This document shows positions 35,560 to 46,105 of a DNA stretch of 64,000 nt, one piece after another. Both the position numbers and the translations under genes were made by a program. This DNA comes from Platycnemis pennipes (taxonomy: Eukaryota; Arthropoda; Insecta; Odonata; Platycnemididae). The notes beneath the pieces were generated by a model that saw nothing but the letters and a program-made list of their open reading frames with translations, did not search any database and had not been told where the DNA came from. Each line of letters starts with the position of its first letter. The stretch's first letter is position 1. The stretch lies in contig OW121846.1 in assembly GCA_933228895.1 (NCBI GenBank), forward strand, positions 45,464,107-45,528,106. The letters are read 5' to 3'.

Positions 35560-36265
35560 TGGAGTCGTTTACCACATCTTTTTTATTGCCTAATCTGGTA
35601 GAGTTTGTAAAATAAAAATACCCGAATTTTTCTGTTCTTCGATCTGTTGAGTATTTCTCGAGTTCTGAGCAGCAAAAAACTGATATGTTTCGCCCTTTCA
35701 GAAAATTGGGAATGCATAGGACTCGTTCGTCTTCCACTTCGTCCAATCACAACTATGACTTCGCAGCTTGTTCACTCATTCACAATGGGACACACTGCTG
35801 ACGCTGCCAATATAAGTGGTTGTTAGACTCCATCCGGATCATTTCAAAAGACTATTATTCGTATTATATAAAGATATTAAAGGTATTATATAAAGCGCAT
35901 TCGACTACATCGTAATTTGTGAATAAGCAAACAAACTTCAGCACACTTTTAGTCACACCAAAATGCCTACGAAAATATTTCGTTGCTCAGTTGTTTTGGA
36001 TTATTTGCAGGATGCGACAGGATCTCTTCAGGCAAATCTCCCCTCCCGTTCTTCTGCAATGCAATCAAGGACTGGAGGTGGCCGACTTAGACATCCTTAA
36101 CGCAGTTCGTTCAGCGGGCGTCACCATTTGCGTATTTTAACATTTAATTTATGAGATAATGGCTGTGGTAGGAAGATTGTTTTTTCGATAAAATTCATTT
36201 TTCATTTCCATCCAACGATTTTTTGTACAAAAGAGCGATTTCGGTTACGAGTTAACTCCTCCATT
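35560..36265 (+). repeat. Repeat family R1, copy 3
   Basis: This has the same landmark order as copy 1: TAGAGTTTGTAAAATAAAAA, TATTTCTCGAGTT, CTTCCACTTCGTCCAATCAC, GGGCGTCACC and GAGCGATTTCGGTTACGAG. About 150 bp of unrelated AT-rich sequence (about 35850-36000) with a duplicated TATTATATAAAG word interrupts it. Confidence 0.75.
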
Positions 36266-36950
36266 CGGCAGCTCAACGGTCCATACCCAACCACGATTCG
36301 CAGCACGAAACTGCTTGCAGAAGTCTCTATTGCAAATCCTCCTGCGGAGCACCACGTCTTTGGTGGTACCATCGTGAGTGCATGGCGTCTACTGATGAGC
36401 GTGTCGATGTTGCGTGTCATAAAGGTGTACGGAAGCTGCAGATAGGTGACGAGGGGAAGAAAATTGGCCGGTTTAATTCGATGGACCTGATGAATTTATT
36501 GCTCTTCTTTATGCGAGAGGGTCTCATTAATGTGGGTCTATTAACTTTAAAGTGATTCGGCCAAATGACTTGGAAATAGCTTCCTTTGGGAGTACAATGT
36601 GTCGAAACAGGTGTCTCATTTTCATGTGGAAAGTGTATCGGAAAAACTAAAAATGTGTCCTGTAATGAAAAACAAAATGTGCTCCAGGATCAATGTTTGC
36701 ATAATGAACCCGAAATATGCTTGCATACTACACAATTGAATAAGTTGAACAAATCCTCTTCTACCTTGGTTTTCGGCCGGAGCTGCTGACGCTATGGACA
36801 TCTCGGGAAAGTATTGTTTGATAAATAAAGAACACCTGAAACAATTCACATACGTATTTCCAATCCTCTTCCACAAAATACAAATTCATCCATACAAGTA
36901 ATCTAATCCGTTGCAAATCCCATATGGGATGTGTCTGTCGCAGTTCCATA

Positions 36951-36996
36951 AGCAACTAATGCTGAACTTTTTTAGCTAGATATTTTTTTGTGAAAT
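36951..36996 (+). repeat. 46-bp direct repeat, left copy
   Basis: It begins AGCAACTAATGCTGAACTTT and ends TTTTTGTGAAAT. It matches 37556-37601 at 45 of 46 positions. The 559 bp between the copies could be an insertion that duplicated its target or a segmental duplication. Confidence 0.9.
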
Positions 36997-37555
36997 ATAC
37001 GTACATAATGACGGACGGACGCTCTTAGTATCTGCGTATGTGCGTATAGAAATTGGTGTGTGCAAAGTATCAGCAAGATATATCAACGATTGTATAAGTA
37101 TCTAGCGTGCCATATGGGGACATTTGTAGAATGTTACACTAAGCCCCTATTCTTTCAAGTAAACAAAACGTAGAAAAATAAAAAAGTTTTCAATGCGATT
37201 TACACACCGTTTCAGTTAAAAATCTAAAATTAGCCCTTGGAAAACAAAGAATGCCTTAAGGGTCAAATTTAGTTCAGTCAATACTAATAAATATGCCGTT
37301 AAGCAACGTTGGGCCCGGACGGAGGCTGGATGGGTAGCCCTCCTCCATACCTCTACCGTGGTGCTCTTGTACCCTGTCTGCAAGTGGCGGGCAGGTTAAA
37401 TGTGGGTTGGCACAATGGATTTAAAGATGTCTAAGTGCCAGGGGGTCTCCAGAAGGCCCTCGCCCACCTCTCCAATTTACATTTTTAATACATATGCCAC
37501 AAAGTCCAGTATTTGTAGTGTTCTTGTATTTTATAATATAGGTGTTCCATTTGAA

Positions 37556-37601
37556 AGCAACTAATGCTGAACTTTTTTAGCTAGATAATTTTTTGTGAAA
37601 T
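37556..37601 (+). repeat. 46-bp direct repeat, right copy
   Basis: This is the partner of 36951-36996, with one difference (TAGATAATT against TAGATATTT). Sequence on either side of both copies differs. Confidence 0.9.
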
Positions 37602-37737
37602 TTATGTGCTTATAGTATGCTAATGTTTAGGTAACATACCATGATCTTCTGATGTTGGCCCCAAAATAGTAATACGTTAAGGGGCATGATGAGAGGCATA
37701 ATACTTGTAATAAATGTAATAAATTCCAATAGAACTC

Positions 37738-38005
37738 CTAACTGAGGTCATTTGCGCCATTTAAGATCGGTGGGCTCATTAGAGGTTGGATGTTCAGGAA
37801 ATGGCAAAAAGGGTGGAGAAAAACCCGCAGTCGGCATAAGCCTCCTCTTAACAAAAAGCGCCAAGAGGGCGACGGCTTAACATCCCCTTTGACGGACGCA
37901 GCGCTGCACTCGATGTGCTCCCCACAAGGCACTCAAGTAGTGACCGTACAGCTATGAAAAAACTGCCACTGCCGGGATTTGAAACCAGGACTCTAGCCAC
38001 TCAGT
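37738..38005 (-). repeat. SINE-A copy
   Basis: ACTGAGGTCATTTGCGCCAT, GGGTGGAGAAAAACCCGCAG, AAGCGCCAAGAGGGCGACGG, TTTGACGGACGCAGCGCTGC and GCCACTGCCGGGATTTGAAA follow SINE-A in reverse order, with the head end (CTCTAGCCACTCAGTAGCCC) partly degraded. Confidence 0.85.
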
Positions 38006-39077
38006 AGCCCATACATTCATTCCAGTAGGTACTCAATTACCTATAAATGTGGCGTACTCCTAATTGATGTTGCGATGCTATAGCAGTGAATCGCGGGATC
38101 GAGCAGAAAATAATGAGCGTTAAGGTATGAGTGGCAAGTGAACAAGGAATTCTCAAGATCCAAATCGCAACCGGGAGAGAAAGGAGGGGAGGACTGCAGT
38201 GAAACTGGGGCAACAATGAGTTGAGGAGAGTAAATAGCTTCAATCAGACGCTCGCCGACTTGCCATCTGCCACGTACGCACATCGGAGCGAGCAGTTGGC
38301 TCTCTGCAGATCCCTCGGGACAAAATTGCAGCCGTAATTGATTCATCACGTAGGGCAGCGATGTGAGTAGTTTGTATCTCACCAATGCCGCAGCAACGAG
38401 AAAGTAGTGAGGCTTACCACTCCGATATTTTGCCTCTTTTTGCGAATGCATATTTTAAATCAAAAGTATTTTAATTTTATGTAAGCCACCATAAAGGTGA
38501 GTGGCAGGGGTGGATTCACACCAAACGTGCATTATATGTCATGCATGAAAATATTACTAATTATATTCTAGCCGAAACATTACAATATAAAAAAGCTAAA
38601 AATAGCAAAGCAATTTTAGTTCATCTAATAGAATTTATACGTAATATAATATTGTAATAGTACTTGTATAACGTAATATTGGTAAAGAATATCCCAAGTC
38701 CTGAGATGATAAAGACGCATATTTTAACATAAAAATATCGGTACCAATATTTGCGCTAAGTTCGACTTTATTTCGTTCCAAAGTGATCCTGAGCGCTGTA
38801 GTTTTTGGGATTAATTTAAAACCGAGGACTTTGGTTTACAACTTTTTGTTTAATTATGCATCACTGTTGACTTCAACTATCTTAGTAGTATTTTAATGAC
38901 GATATCAGGCACTCGAAAAAATAGTATTTAAGGTTTACATAACTTATTCTTTCGTTTCTTATCCGGCAACAGCAAATATATTCCGCATTATTCACCGTCC
39001 AATGTAGGCAGTTGCTTCTTTGTCATAGTAATCATATCGGCAGATGTCTCTGTTTAAATAAGCTGTTGTGTTTAAAT
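38006..39077. other. Non-coding; contains a 136-codon minus-strand frame and a shared motif
   Basis: A minus-strand frame of 136 codons (38041-38451) is among the longest non-transposon frames in the window. It has no recognisable domain, and a second frame overlaps it on the same strand, so I do not call it a gene. At 38482-38522 the motif CCACCATAAAGG followed by GTGGCAGGGGTG matches those at 11165 and 27471. Confidence 0.4.
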
Positions 39078-39240
39078 TGGAGGGATGGGGCTGGTGAAGT
39101 TGCTAGAATACCGGCCTCGTATACCGGGGGCCTAAGTTTATTTTCCTATAGTGGCAGAGATTTTTCATCTTTATATCGATGGAGGGCACTTCAAGGTCAG
39201 TAGATGTTCTGTGAGACAGTACGGTATACCGTGCTGATTC
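39078..39240 (+). repeat. SINE-A fragment, head-first, decayed
   Basis: GGGCTGGTGAAGTTGCTAGA, ATACCGGCCTCGTATACCGG, GTGGCAGAGATTTTTCATCT and GGAGGGCACTTCAAGGTCAG follow the first half of SINE-A. The second half is lost. Confidence 0.7.
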
Positions 39241-39754
39241 TGCGGAGATATATCCTCACCGGAGTTGTCGTAATGTTTATTAGTGCATTTCAGTATAATC
39301 CGGGATATGTCGATTGATGTAAAACTTGACTTCAAAGGGGGCGTAATTTAACAGAAAGCTGTTTTTTACCGAATCGTCTATCCTTAATATCTTAAGTACA
39401 CCGTAGGAATAAGTTATGTAACTGAACTCTTGTCGAACGAGACCGACCTTGTGTTCACGGATGCTACACATCTATTATGGAAATGAGACAGGGAATTTAT
39501 GAAATTAGTACCTACTGTCACTCAAACCAGCTTTCTATTTAGCATACAATTTTCTGATAAATATTGCTTACTTTTGCACTTACGTTGGATTTCGCACATG
39601 AAAATTTGATGTTAATGTTTCATGATCTGGTGTTTTCATGGAACCTTTAAAAAAATACCATGAAAAGCTGCAAAAAAGGAACAATTTGCGTTAAATCATC
39701 GTGAACTCCATAAATATATAAACGCGGATGACTAAAATTAAGATAATTTAGTAT
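39241..39754. other. AT-rich non-coding DNA
   Basis: Nothing recognised. Confidence 0.5.
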
Positions 39755-39850
39755 GGCATCGATGGCCTGTTAGCACAGGGAACATGGCTGTTGAGGTTCT
39801 GATTGGAAGATTCAGGGAAAGACCTTTCTGAGGCGTCCAGAAGCGTTATA
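39755..39850 (+). repeat. SINE-B head fragment, decayed
   Basis: GATGGCCTGTTAGCACAGGG, GAGGTTCTGATTGGAAGATT and GACCTTTCTGAGGCGTCCAG parallel the SINE-B head and its downstream AGAGCCTTTCTGGACACC. The B box is degraded. Confidence 0.4.
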
Positions 39851-40194
39851 GAACCGTGCGTGATTTTCTAGGTACCAGTTAATTCCTGGATATCATAAGT
39901 GGCATGCGGAAAGAACTATTTCATCCGCCTAGCTATGTAACCCCTACGTGACCCTGTGAACTCCCCCCTCTCCCAAGAAAACGACCTCTAGATTGAAACC
40001 TTTAGTCTTTCACTGTCTCACCGCAGAATTTTGGGGCTTGTGTGCGGATATGATTATATCCGTCTAAAGGTGATTCTAAAAATATCACCCTCATCACCCA
40101 AGTAAATTTAAAGGCATGTATATGAATAGTCTTAGGTCAAGAAATAAAAGTAACCTATGCAGAATAAAGTCATTGTCTTGCTTGCAGATGCAGT
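39851..40194. other. Non-coding DNA
   Basis: Nothing recognised. Confidence 0.5.
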
Positions 40195-40835
40195 TACAAT
40201 AAAAAAGAAGTTCTTTGAAATTGGAAAGTTGTCAAGAAGAAGCCATGGATGACGGAAGAAGTCTTAGACCTGATTTAAGAAAGGAGAGCGTACAAGAATG
40301 CGGAAACTGGAAAAAGGCACTTTTGCTACAAAAGAAAACAGAATGAAGTAAGTCCCCAAGCCAGGAAAGCAGAGAAATGTGGATGATAAATCTATGCTAA
40401 GACATTGCAAAACACCCTAGTGGCATTTGAAAAGGTGGAAGCATCCAATAATAAAACGAGTAGCCACTTCCAGTAACGGATCGTAAGAAGGATTGCTAAA
40501 AGGGAAAATAATAGAGAAATTTTGATTGATAACGAAGACGGTGAAGAGAGTGAAAGAATATCTGGAAGAGTTATACAAAGGAAGCAATTTAAGCACGAAA
40601 GTAATTGAAAGGAAAGCGAAGTCGGAAAGGATGATATGGGAGCATCAATTTTAAGATCGGAATTTGACGCAAATGTAAGGGACCTGCAGATGGAAAATGT
40701 CACGATTGACGATATTCCTACAGAGTTAATTAAAAATGCAACAGATAAGACATAAAAATATATTTATAAATACATTTGTGACATGTTCTCAACAGGAGAG
40801 ATACCCAGGGACAACGACAAGATCATCATATTTCC

Positions 40836-41172
40836 CCGGGGATCGGGTTGGTGTGGTGGCTAGAGTACTGGCCTCCCATCCCGAGGCCCCGGGTTCGATT
40901 CCCGGCAGTAGCGGATTTTTCAGTGGAAAACCGGTCCCCATTTGAGTTTCTAGTGGAGGGCATTTCAAGTTCAGTACTCCGTCCGTCGGATGGGACGTTA
41001 AGCGTGGTCCCTTTGGCGCCTTTCGTTAAGAGTAGGCTATGCCGACGCCGGGATTCTCTCCACCCTTCCCCCGTTCCCTGAAAACTCCTTCCATTACCCA
41101 ATTATCCACCTATCCTATGTGGCGCAAATGACCTCAGCTGTCGGTCGCCTCTCCTAAATAACTAACCAACCA
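40836..41172 (+). mobile_element. SINE-A, full length (337 bp), with 11-bp target-site duplication
   Basis: It is flanked by ATCATATTTCC at 40825-40835 and 41173-41183. Removing one copy restores the LINE frame ..IIIFPIPK. The tRNA-derived head has an A-box-like TGGCTAGAGTACTGG and a perfect Pol III B box GGTTCGATTCC (40892-40902). The body has GTCCGTCGGATGGGACGTTA, and the tail ends in AACTAACCAACCAA, an (AACC)n-like 3' end. It is the best forward reference copy in the window. It depends on a partner LINE for movement, which is not identified here. Confidence 0.95.
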
Positions 41173-41826
41173 ATCATATTTCCTATTCCAAAAATATGAG
41201 AGAGGTGAACTGCTTAAATTTTTAGTACCTTAAGTTTAACAACACATACATCGAAGACAAGGACAAGTACAACGATCATCTGCAGTAGAAAAGAAGGACA
41301 AGCAGAGTGTTCCTGGATGAAGACCAATTTGGCTTAAGAAAAAGCAAGGATACAAGAGAAGCAGTATTGGCATAGGGAAGGGAATGGAGAAGAACAAACC
41401 GACGTTCATTGCGTTTGTGGACTTAGAGAAGGCTTTTTACAGCGTGGATTGGAATGCAGTGCTTGGAACTTTGAAATAAATTGGAGTGTTCTACTATGAC
41501 TGAAGAATTATCCTCAGCCTTCATAAAAATCAAGTAGCTGCGATTTAATCTGGACCCAGCTGTGAAGAAGCAAATATAAAGAAAAAGGTGAGAGAACTTT
41601 GTGCACTATATCCAGTCATTTTTAATATTTACATAGAGAGATCTACCAATTTAATCAAAGAGAAGGGTTCAGGAGTGAATATCCATGGGGAAAAATTAGC
41701 ATGCTGTGATTCACCGATGGCATAGCACTCGTAGAAGGGACAGAGGAGTTGAAGAAAATTCTAGTAACTATAGAAAGGACAATGGCCAGGTGTCAGCTGA
41801 AGATAAATAAGAAGAAAACAAATATA

Positions 41827-42064
41827 AAAAGGAAATTCTCAGGCTTCACTTGGTGGAACCGCATGATAGTAAATAAAATGATCACTTGGTAAGATTCCAC
41901 AAATTTATTTTATCACCGACCTAGGTTTCGATTTTTTGACAATCATTATCAAGGTAATCGGGGTGATCAAGGTAATCCTTGATAATGATTGTCAAACAAT
42001 CGAAACCTAGGTCAGTGGTAAAATAAATTTGTGGAATATTACCAAGTGATCATTTTATTTACTA
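41827..42064. mobile_element. Foldback insertion (238 bp) with 13-bp target-site duplication, Penelope-like
   Basis: It is flanked by GAAAACAAATATA at 41814-41826 and 42065-42077, so it inserted into the LINE. From 41867 to 42064 it is an inverted repeat with arms of about 90 bp, whose outer ends read TAGTAAATAAAATGATCACT. Each arm, read towards its outer end, carries ACAATCGAAACCTAGGTC or a one-base variant. Just before it lies TTGATAATGATTGTC, where GATTGT and ACAATC can pair. The GAAAC..GGTC side and a paired stem preceded by a UGAUAAU-like box resemble a decayed hammerhead, as known in Penelope-like terminal repeats. The family call is inference. Confidence 0.6.
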
Positions 42065-42254
42065 GAAAACAAATATACTAGTGTGCAGCAAGACAGAAGA
42101 GGTCAAGGCCAATATTCTCTCTTAAGGGATACAATTAGGAAAGCACCAGATATTCATTCATTTATAAGCATGCAAAAGTGAAGTCTTGTGCAATCCCTAG
42201 GTAATTGGCAGTCTACACCTACATTTGCACCCACCTGATCCCCCGAAATGCTTT

Positions 42255-42345
42255 TGATTTTGACTAAAGGGGTCCACAGTTTAACGTCCCACCCGACGGA
42301 CGGGGTACTGATTATCTTCTCTCTCACCAGCCTCTTTCAATATCA
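42255..42345 (-). repeat. SINE-A fragment
   Basis: GGGGTCCACAGTTTAACGTC and CCACCCGACGGACGGGGTAC are the reverse-orientation body of SINE-A. Head and tail are absent. Confidence 0.7.
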
Positions 42346-44939
42346 TCGTTCAGACGCCAAGTAGTCTCATTTCTATGAGAAAATGCATATGAAACCACCC
42401 CGATAATCCCTGAACTTGTTCGAAGATAAGTGGAGAAAGCCTTTGCTCTGAAAGTGACTGAATATAAAATGTTACTTTATCTGAGGTATATAATGGTCCA
42501 AACATTTATGCTCATAACAAGCAAACTAAGCTGAGCTCTTGATGACGAGGATATGATGTTTTTCTTGCTTCTCCCGTGACTGTTTCTGTTTAATATTTCT
42601 CTTGTGACTCTTTCTCAGACAGTTTTCTTCAAAGAGAAATGTTTAATAAATTCTATGAGTCTCTCTGGCCATCATCTAATGAAAATCTCTTTTACTGTAA
42701 CAGAAATATGAACCCAAATAAATTATATGGGTCGTGACTAATGATAATCTTCTCAATCCTCTACATTATTTGTGGGCAATTTGCGATACCAATCTCCCCT
42801 GTTATTGAATGGCTCATTTCCGCAAATAATTCACCGTGCGAAATGCAGTGTTTGCAATTACATGAATTAGTGAATTACTATCCCTTGCAGCGGATATAGA
42901 TGCGATTTAGGAGTGGTATGATAAATAGCGATGATAAATTAAGCGAAATAAATTCCAAACACTTGATGATCAGTAAGAATATTTCACTCAACCGATTTTA
43001 CCGTATCAAGTGGTCCAAAAGTGTTAGCACCGAATTCTTAAAATACTTCAGAGTTACGATCACTAAATGTAATGAGGACAACATTACGGTAAACATTAGG
43101 TTGAGGTAGCGTTAAAGTAAAATATTATGAAAACTACTGGGGTAACATAATGGCACGGAGAAAGTGTGGTATTAGTTTCATAATTTATCCCCATCTAAGC
43201 GCTGAATATGTAGCTGGAAAATGTGAACGAGATAGCGTACGTTTAGCAGAATTTCATCAGTAAATAATCGTTTGCCTCGGCTTGAACTTGAACCCGAATC
43301 CCCCGAATTTTGACCAGGTGTTTTAGCCAGTTAAGAAATCAAAGCGTTATCTAAGTTTGTGGATTTCCAAAGGCTTTGAAGGAACGCGATACGCGTGTAC
43401 GTCTCGTTTTTTTTCTTTAGAAATCCAAAGGGAACGGTAGCATACGTTCAAATTCTGGTCAAGGTGTACGGTTCTTTCTCGTTGGAAATTCTGCTAGTGT
43501 GCATGTCAGCGGCTAACTTTTTACGAGCAGCATTACGGTTTTTTGCGACTATCTACCAAACTATGAATTTAAAGCAGATTTGATTTCGGAGTTACACAGT
43601 GTACAGCGGGGAACGGCTTTTTAAAAAAGTGGTTTTGTGCCAAGTTTTGTAGAGTCAAACTTGTTAAAGGCATTATCTTGGGAATCACTTTCAGATTATG
43701 AATCGGAGTCCAGACGTTATCTCCTACAGAAATTAAGGACTTATGGCTTTTCAGAAGATGGTACAAGTTTTTAGAACCCCAGTGAAATGTAATAAGTCAG
43801 ATCATAAATATGAAAATAGACAATAAAGATATTAAGACAAATTTTTCCTCGTAAAATAAAGAAAAATCATTGATTGAATTGAAATTTTCATAAAAGTAGG
43901 TACTTAGAATAAATGCTGTATTACAGGCTGTTCTCATTGATTTTTGGACACATGAAAGTATACAATGCAATGCTAAAACAATGCACCACAACCTTTGTAG
44001 TGCATTGTTTTAGCATTTCCTTGCATGTTAGCCTATTTTGATTTTTTCCATCATCCACTATGGATCAGGTTTAGAATACCTGGTTAGGGATAACCACCAG
44101 TTTCTGTTGGCACTTATTTTCTTTTGCACTTTTATAATCCAAGGTTACAAAAACTACTCAGATTAATAATTAGCTTTTTGCATAATGGTTGTAGGCATGC
44201 GAAAGATCAGTCTTTTTAAACGTCGTAAATAGTAGGTAAAGGAGACATTTTAAAACCAGACCTAAATATACAACGTACGATTGACGCAGATTAAGCATCT
44301 CCTTGCATTTTATCTGAATAGTGAACAGTGTTGAACTGTCTCGCAGGATACTCATGGTTATCTTTAGGTATAGAGTGTTATTGTAACTATTACCACTTGA
44401 AAGGACAGAAATTTTGTTACTCGAACTATGCCATACAGCCTCTCCTTTACTTACGGGGAACTTTCCTGATCATCCTTCTTTTAAACACACTCAGAATTAT
44501 TAAATTGTATACTTATTTTGGAAAATGTGGTTAGCGGTTAGCTCGGCAAAATTGAAAAAGTTATTTTTTTTCAATTTCGTCGAGAAATTTTATGAAAGGA
44601 AATGAGAAACTCTGGGTAATATATCTTAAAACTTGATATTTTTCACACATAGATGATTAAGAAGATAGACATGATGGAGCATCAGAACATTCGTGATGTG
44701 CTTGTCCTTCCCATCATCTTCCTTATAGTTCCCGTGGCTCCTTCACGTTAATTGCTTACGTACTTTAAGCTAAGAGAATGATCACCCATCAACCCAAACT
44801 TCTCCAGTGAATTCAGTTAGCATCTTCAGATCCAATGAAAGTCCTTGTTTCCCATCGGTCTCGAAGATGATGGTCGAACGTTTGCAAAAGATTCATCAAT
44901 CATGATGGAATAACTCGGTTGCGATCCGAGGACGCAGTT
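42346..44939. other. Non-coding DNA
   Basis: Frames of 61-69 codons on both strands have no family resemblance. A relic tRNA-like head may lie near 43275-43330 (GAACCCGAATCCCCC). A hairpin at 43969-44017 is listed separately. Confidence 0.5.
43969..44017. repeat. Hairpin with 18-bp perfect arms
   Basis: AATGCTAAAACAATGCAC (43969-43986) and its exact reverse complement (44000-44017) are separated by 13 bp. After one mismatch the pairing extends inward by about four more pairs. It could be a foldback relic or a small structured RNA. Nothing in the sequence shows expression. Confidence 0.8.
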
Positions 44940-45590
44940 TTTCATCATCACATCACCGGGAAAGCTTTGTTAGCGGATACCTGCCGCTTCGCACGGTGAA
45001 GATGCAAGCGGATTCCGTCATGCGTCGCGTAAATCTCGGCTTCCACTTTTCCACTACTGATCTCAGCCTTACACTCGCCAGGGCCGACCCGATCACAATT
45101 GACGTCTCCCCCCATTCGGTGTTTACCCGTGGTGAAGTAATGTGCCGACGCCACCGGCCGGGATGACACCAATCCAAACTGGCAAACACGACCGCAGCGC
45201 GGAAAGTGATCCCGCCGTCCGCGCAAACAGACGTGTCATGCACGGCCGTGGCGTAAACTCACAATTATTTCGACTCTCGCCTTGGATCGGCTGGGACGCG
45301 GCGGCCCAGTGACTCAAACACGAGACGCAAGCCTCATCTGGGCCCACGTCTCATCCCGCTGCTCCCTCGTGTAATCGACGAAGGACGGACGCGTTGACCG
45401 CCAGCGCGTGAAGCGGCCTCGTGGCTGCAAGAGCCCCTGGTGAGGTCGGGACGAGGAGAGACTTCGGTGGGAACCTTGGTGCAGACGTGACCACCGCGAG
45501 CGATGCCTTGCGAGCGAGGTGCTCGGTTGGGCACGCACCTACGTCACATCCTGCGGTGTGATTGGCAGGTGGTGTCTGTAACAGTCATGG
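44940..45590 (-). promoter_or_regulatory. CpG-rich island, possible promoter of a minus-strand transcript
   Basis: This is a stretch of about 650 bp, much richer in G+C and CpG than its AT-rich surroundings, ending about 60 bp before the piggyBac element. At its right edge, read on the minus strand, CCAATCA (about 45559-45565) is followed by ATGTGACGTAGG (CRE-like, about 45540-45551), the usual promoter-proximal order. Further along the minus strand ACGG|GTAAAC (about 45120-45130) could serve as a weak splice donor. All reading frames are open (66-96 codons) because of composition, so no protein is called. It could equally be part of a GC-rich repeat. Confidence 0.35.
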
Positions 45591-45652
45591 ACTTGCGTTA
45601 CAGATGACTTGACGGCTGAGGATATACCATACCGTAAAATTTTAGCTCTTAA

Positions 45653-45683
45653 CCCTTTAAGGACCAAGGGACATATTTGTCCC
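45653..45683 (+). repeat. piggyBac 5' terminal inverted repeat plus palindrome 1
   Basis: CCCTTTAAGGACCA is followed directly by GGGACATATTTGTCCC (45668-45683), a near-perfect palindrome. It is the first of three such motifs in the element and a likely transposase-binding site. Confidence 0.85.
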
Positions 45684-46005
45684 ATTTTTTTTAAATGCTC
45701 CAAAATTTAGCTGAGGGTGTCAAGGGATTAAAATGTTATACGTAAGGTATCAATGTATAAGTTGCTTTAAGGAAACAAGCCTTTATACGATATCTATTTA
45801 ATATTGTTGTTACCTGATTGACAAACTCTTTCACATGAAATGTCGTTTATAACACTGATTTCTGATTTTTAATTTAAAATTTAATATGTGTCCAAACACA
45901 ACCTTTTAATGAATTTAGCTTTTGTGCATTCCTCCTTTATCATTCTAGTGCTTTTGACACTGAATTTGTGGTTTTGTTTTTGTAAAAATTGGGTTTTTAT
46001 GCCAT

Positions 46006-46040
46006 GGGACACATATGTCCCTATGGTCCGTAACAGAATG
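46006..46040 (+). repeat. piggyBac 5' subterminal repeat with palindrome 2
   Basis: GGGACACATATGTCCC (46006-46021) is followed by TATGGTCCGTAACAGAATG. The block is the inverted counterpart of 49588-49620, with few differences. Confidence 0.85.
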
Positions 46041-46105
46041 AACTTTGACATTGCTTTACACGAATCGATTTGTGATGAGTTTCCAACATTACTAGCGAAA
46101 CATGG

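Larger units (their letters stand above)
36266..37737. other. Non-coding DNA containing a pair of 46-bp direct repeats
   Basis: The repeats are annotated separately. The frames seen here (62-84 codons) overlap on opposite strands and show no family. A GC-richer patch at 37300-37480 may be another unrecognised repeat. Confidence 0.45.
40195..42118 (+). pseudogene. RTE-type LINE reverse transcriptase, plus strand, with two nested insertions
   Basis: This is the same LINE family as 16932-19762, in the opposite orientation. In order along the plus strand are WMTEEVLDLI and ERRAYKNAETG (linker), then DVRDL-like and DDIPTELIKNA, GEIPRDND and IIFPIPK (split by the SINE at 40836), FVDLEKAF, the polymerase box FTDG at 41710-41721, then ERTMARCQLKINKKKTN (split by the foldback at 41827) and CSKTEEVKANIL. 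The second catalytic Asp of the usual F/YADD box is Gly. Many stops and frameshifts are present, and the 3' part is missing beyond about 42118. It is older than both insertions it carries. Confidence 0.85.

Noticed and set aside
38041..38451. 136-codon minus-strand frame
   Set aside because: No recognisable domain, a second frame overlaps it on the same strand, and there are no splice or promoter signals.
40892..40902. tRNA gene suggested by a perfect B box
   Set aside because: The head lacks a foldable acceptor stem and continues into the SINE-A body with a target duplication, so it is a SINE and not a tRNA gene.
44948..45538. Several minus-strand frames of 66-96 codons in the CpG-rich block
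   Set aside because: All frames are open at once because of base composition, and none shows a domain or consistent codon bias.
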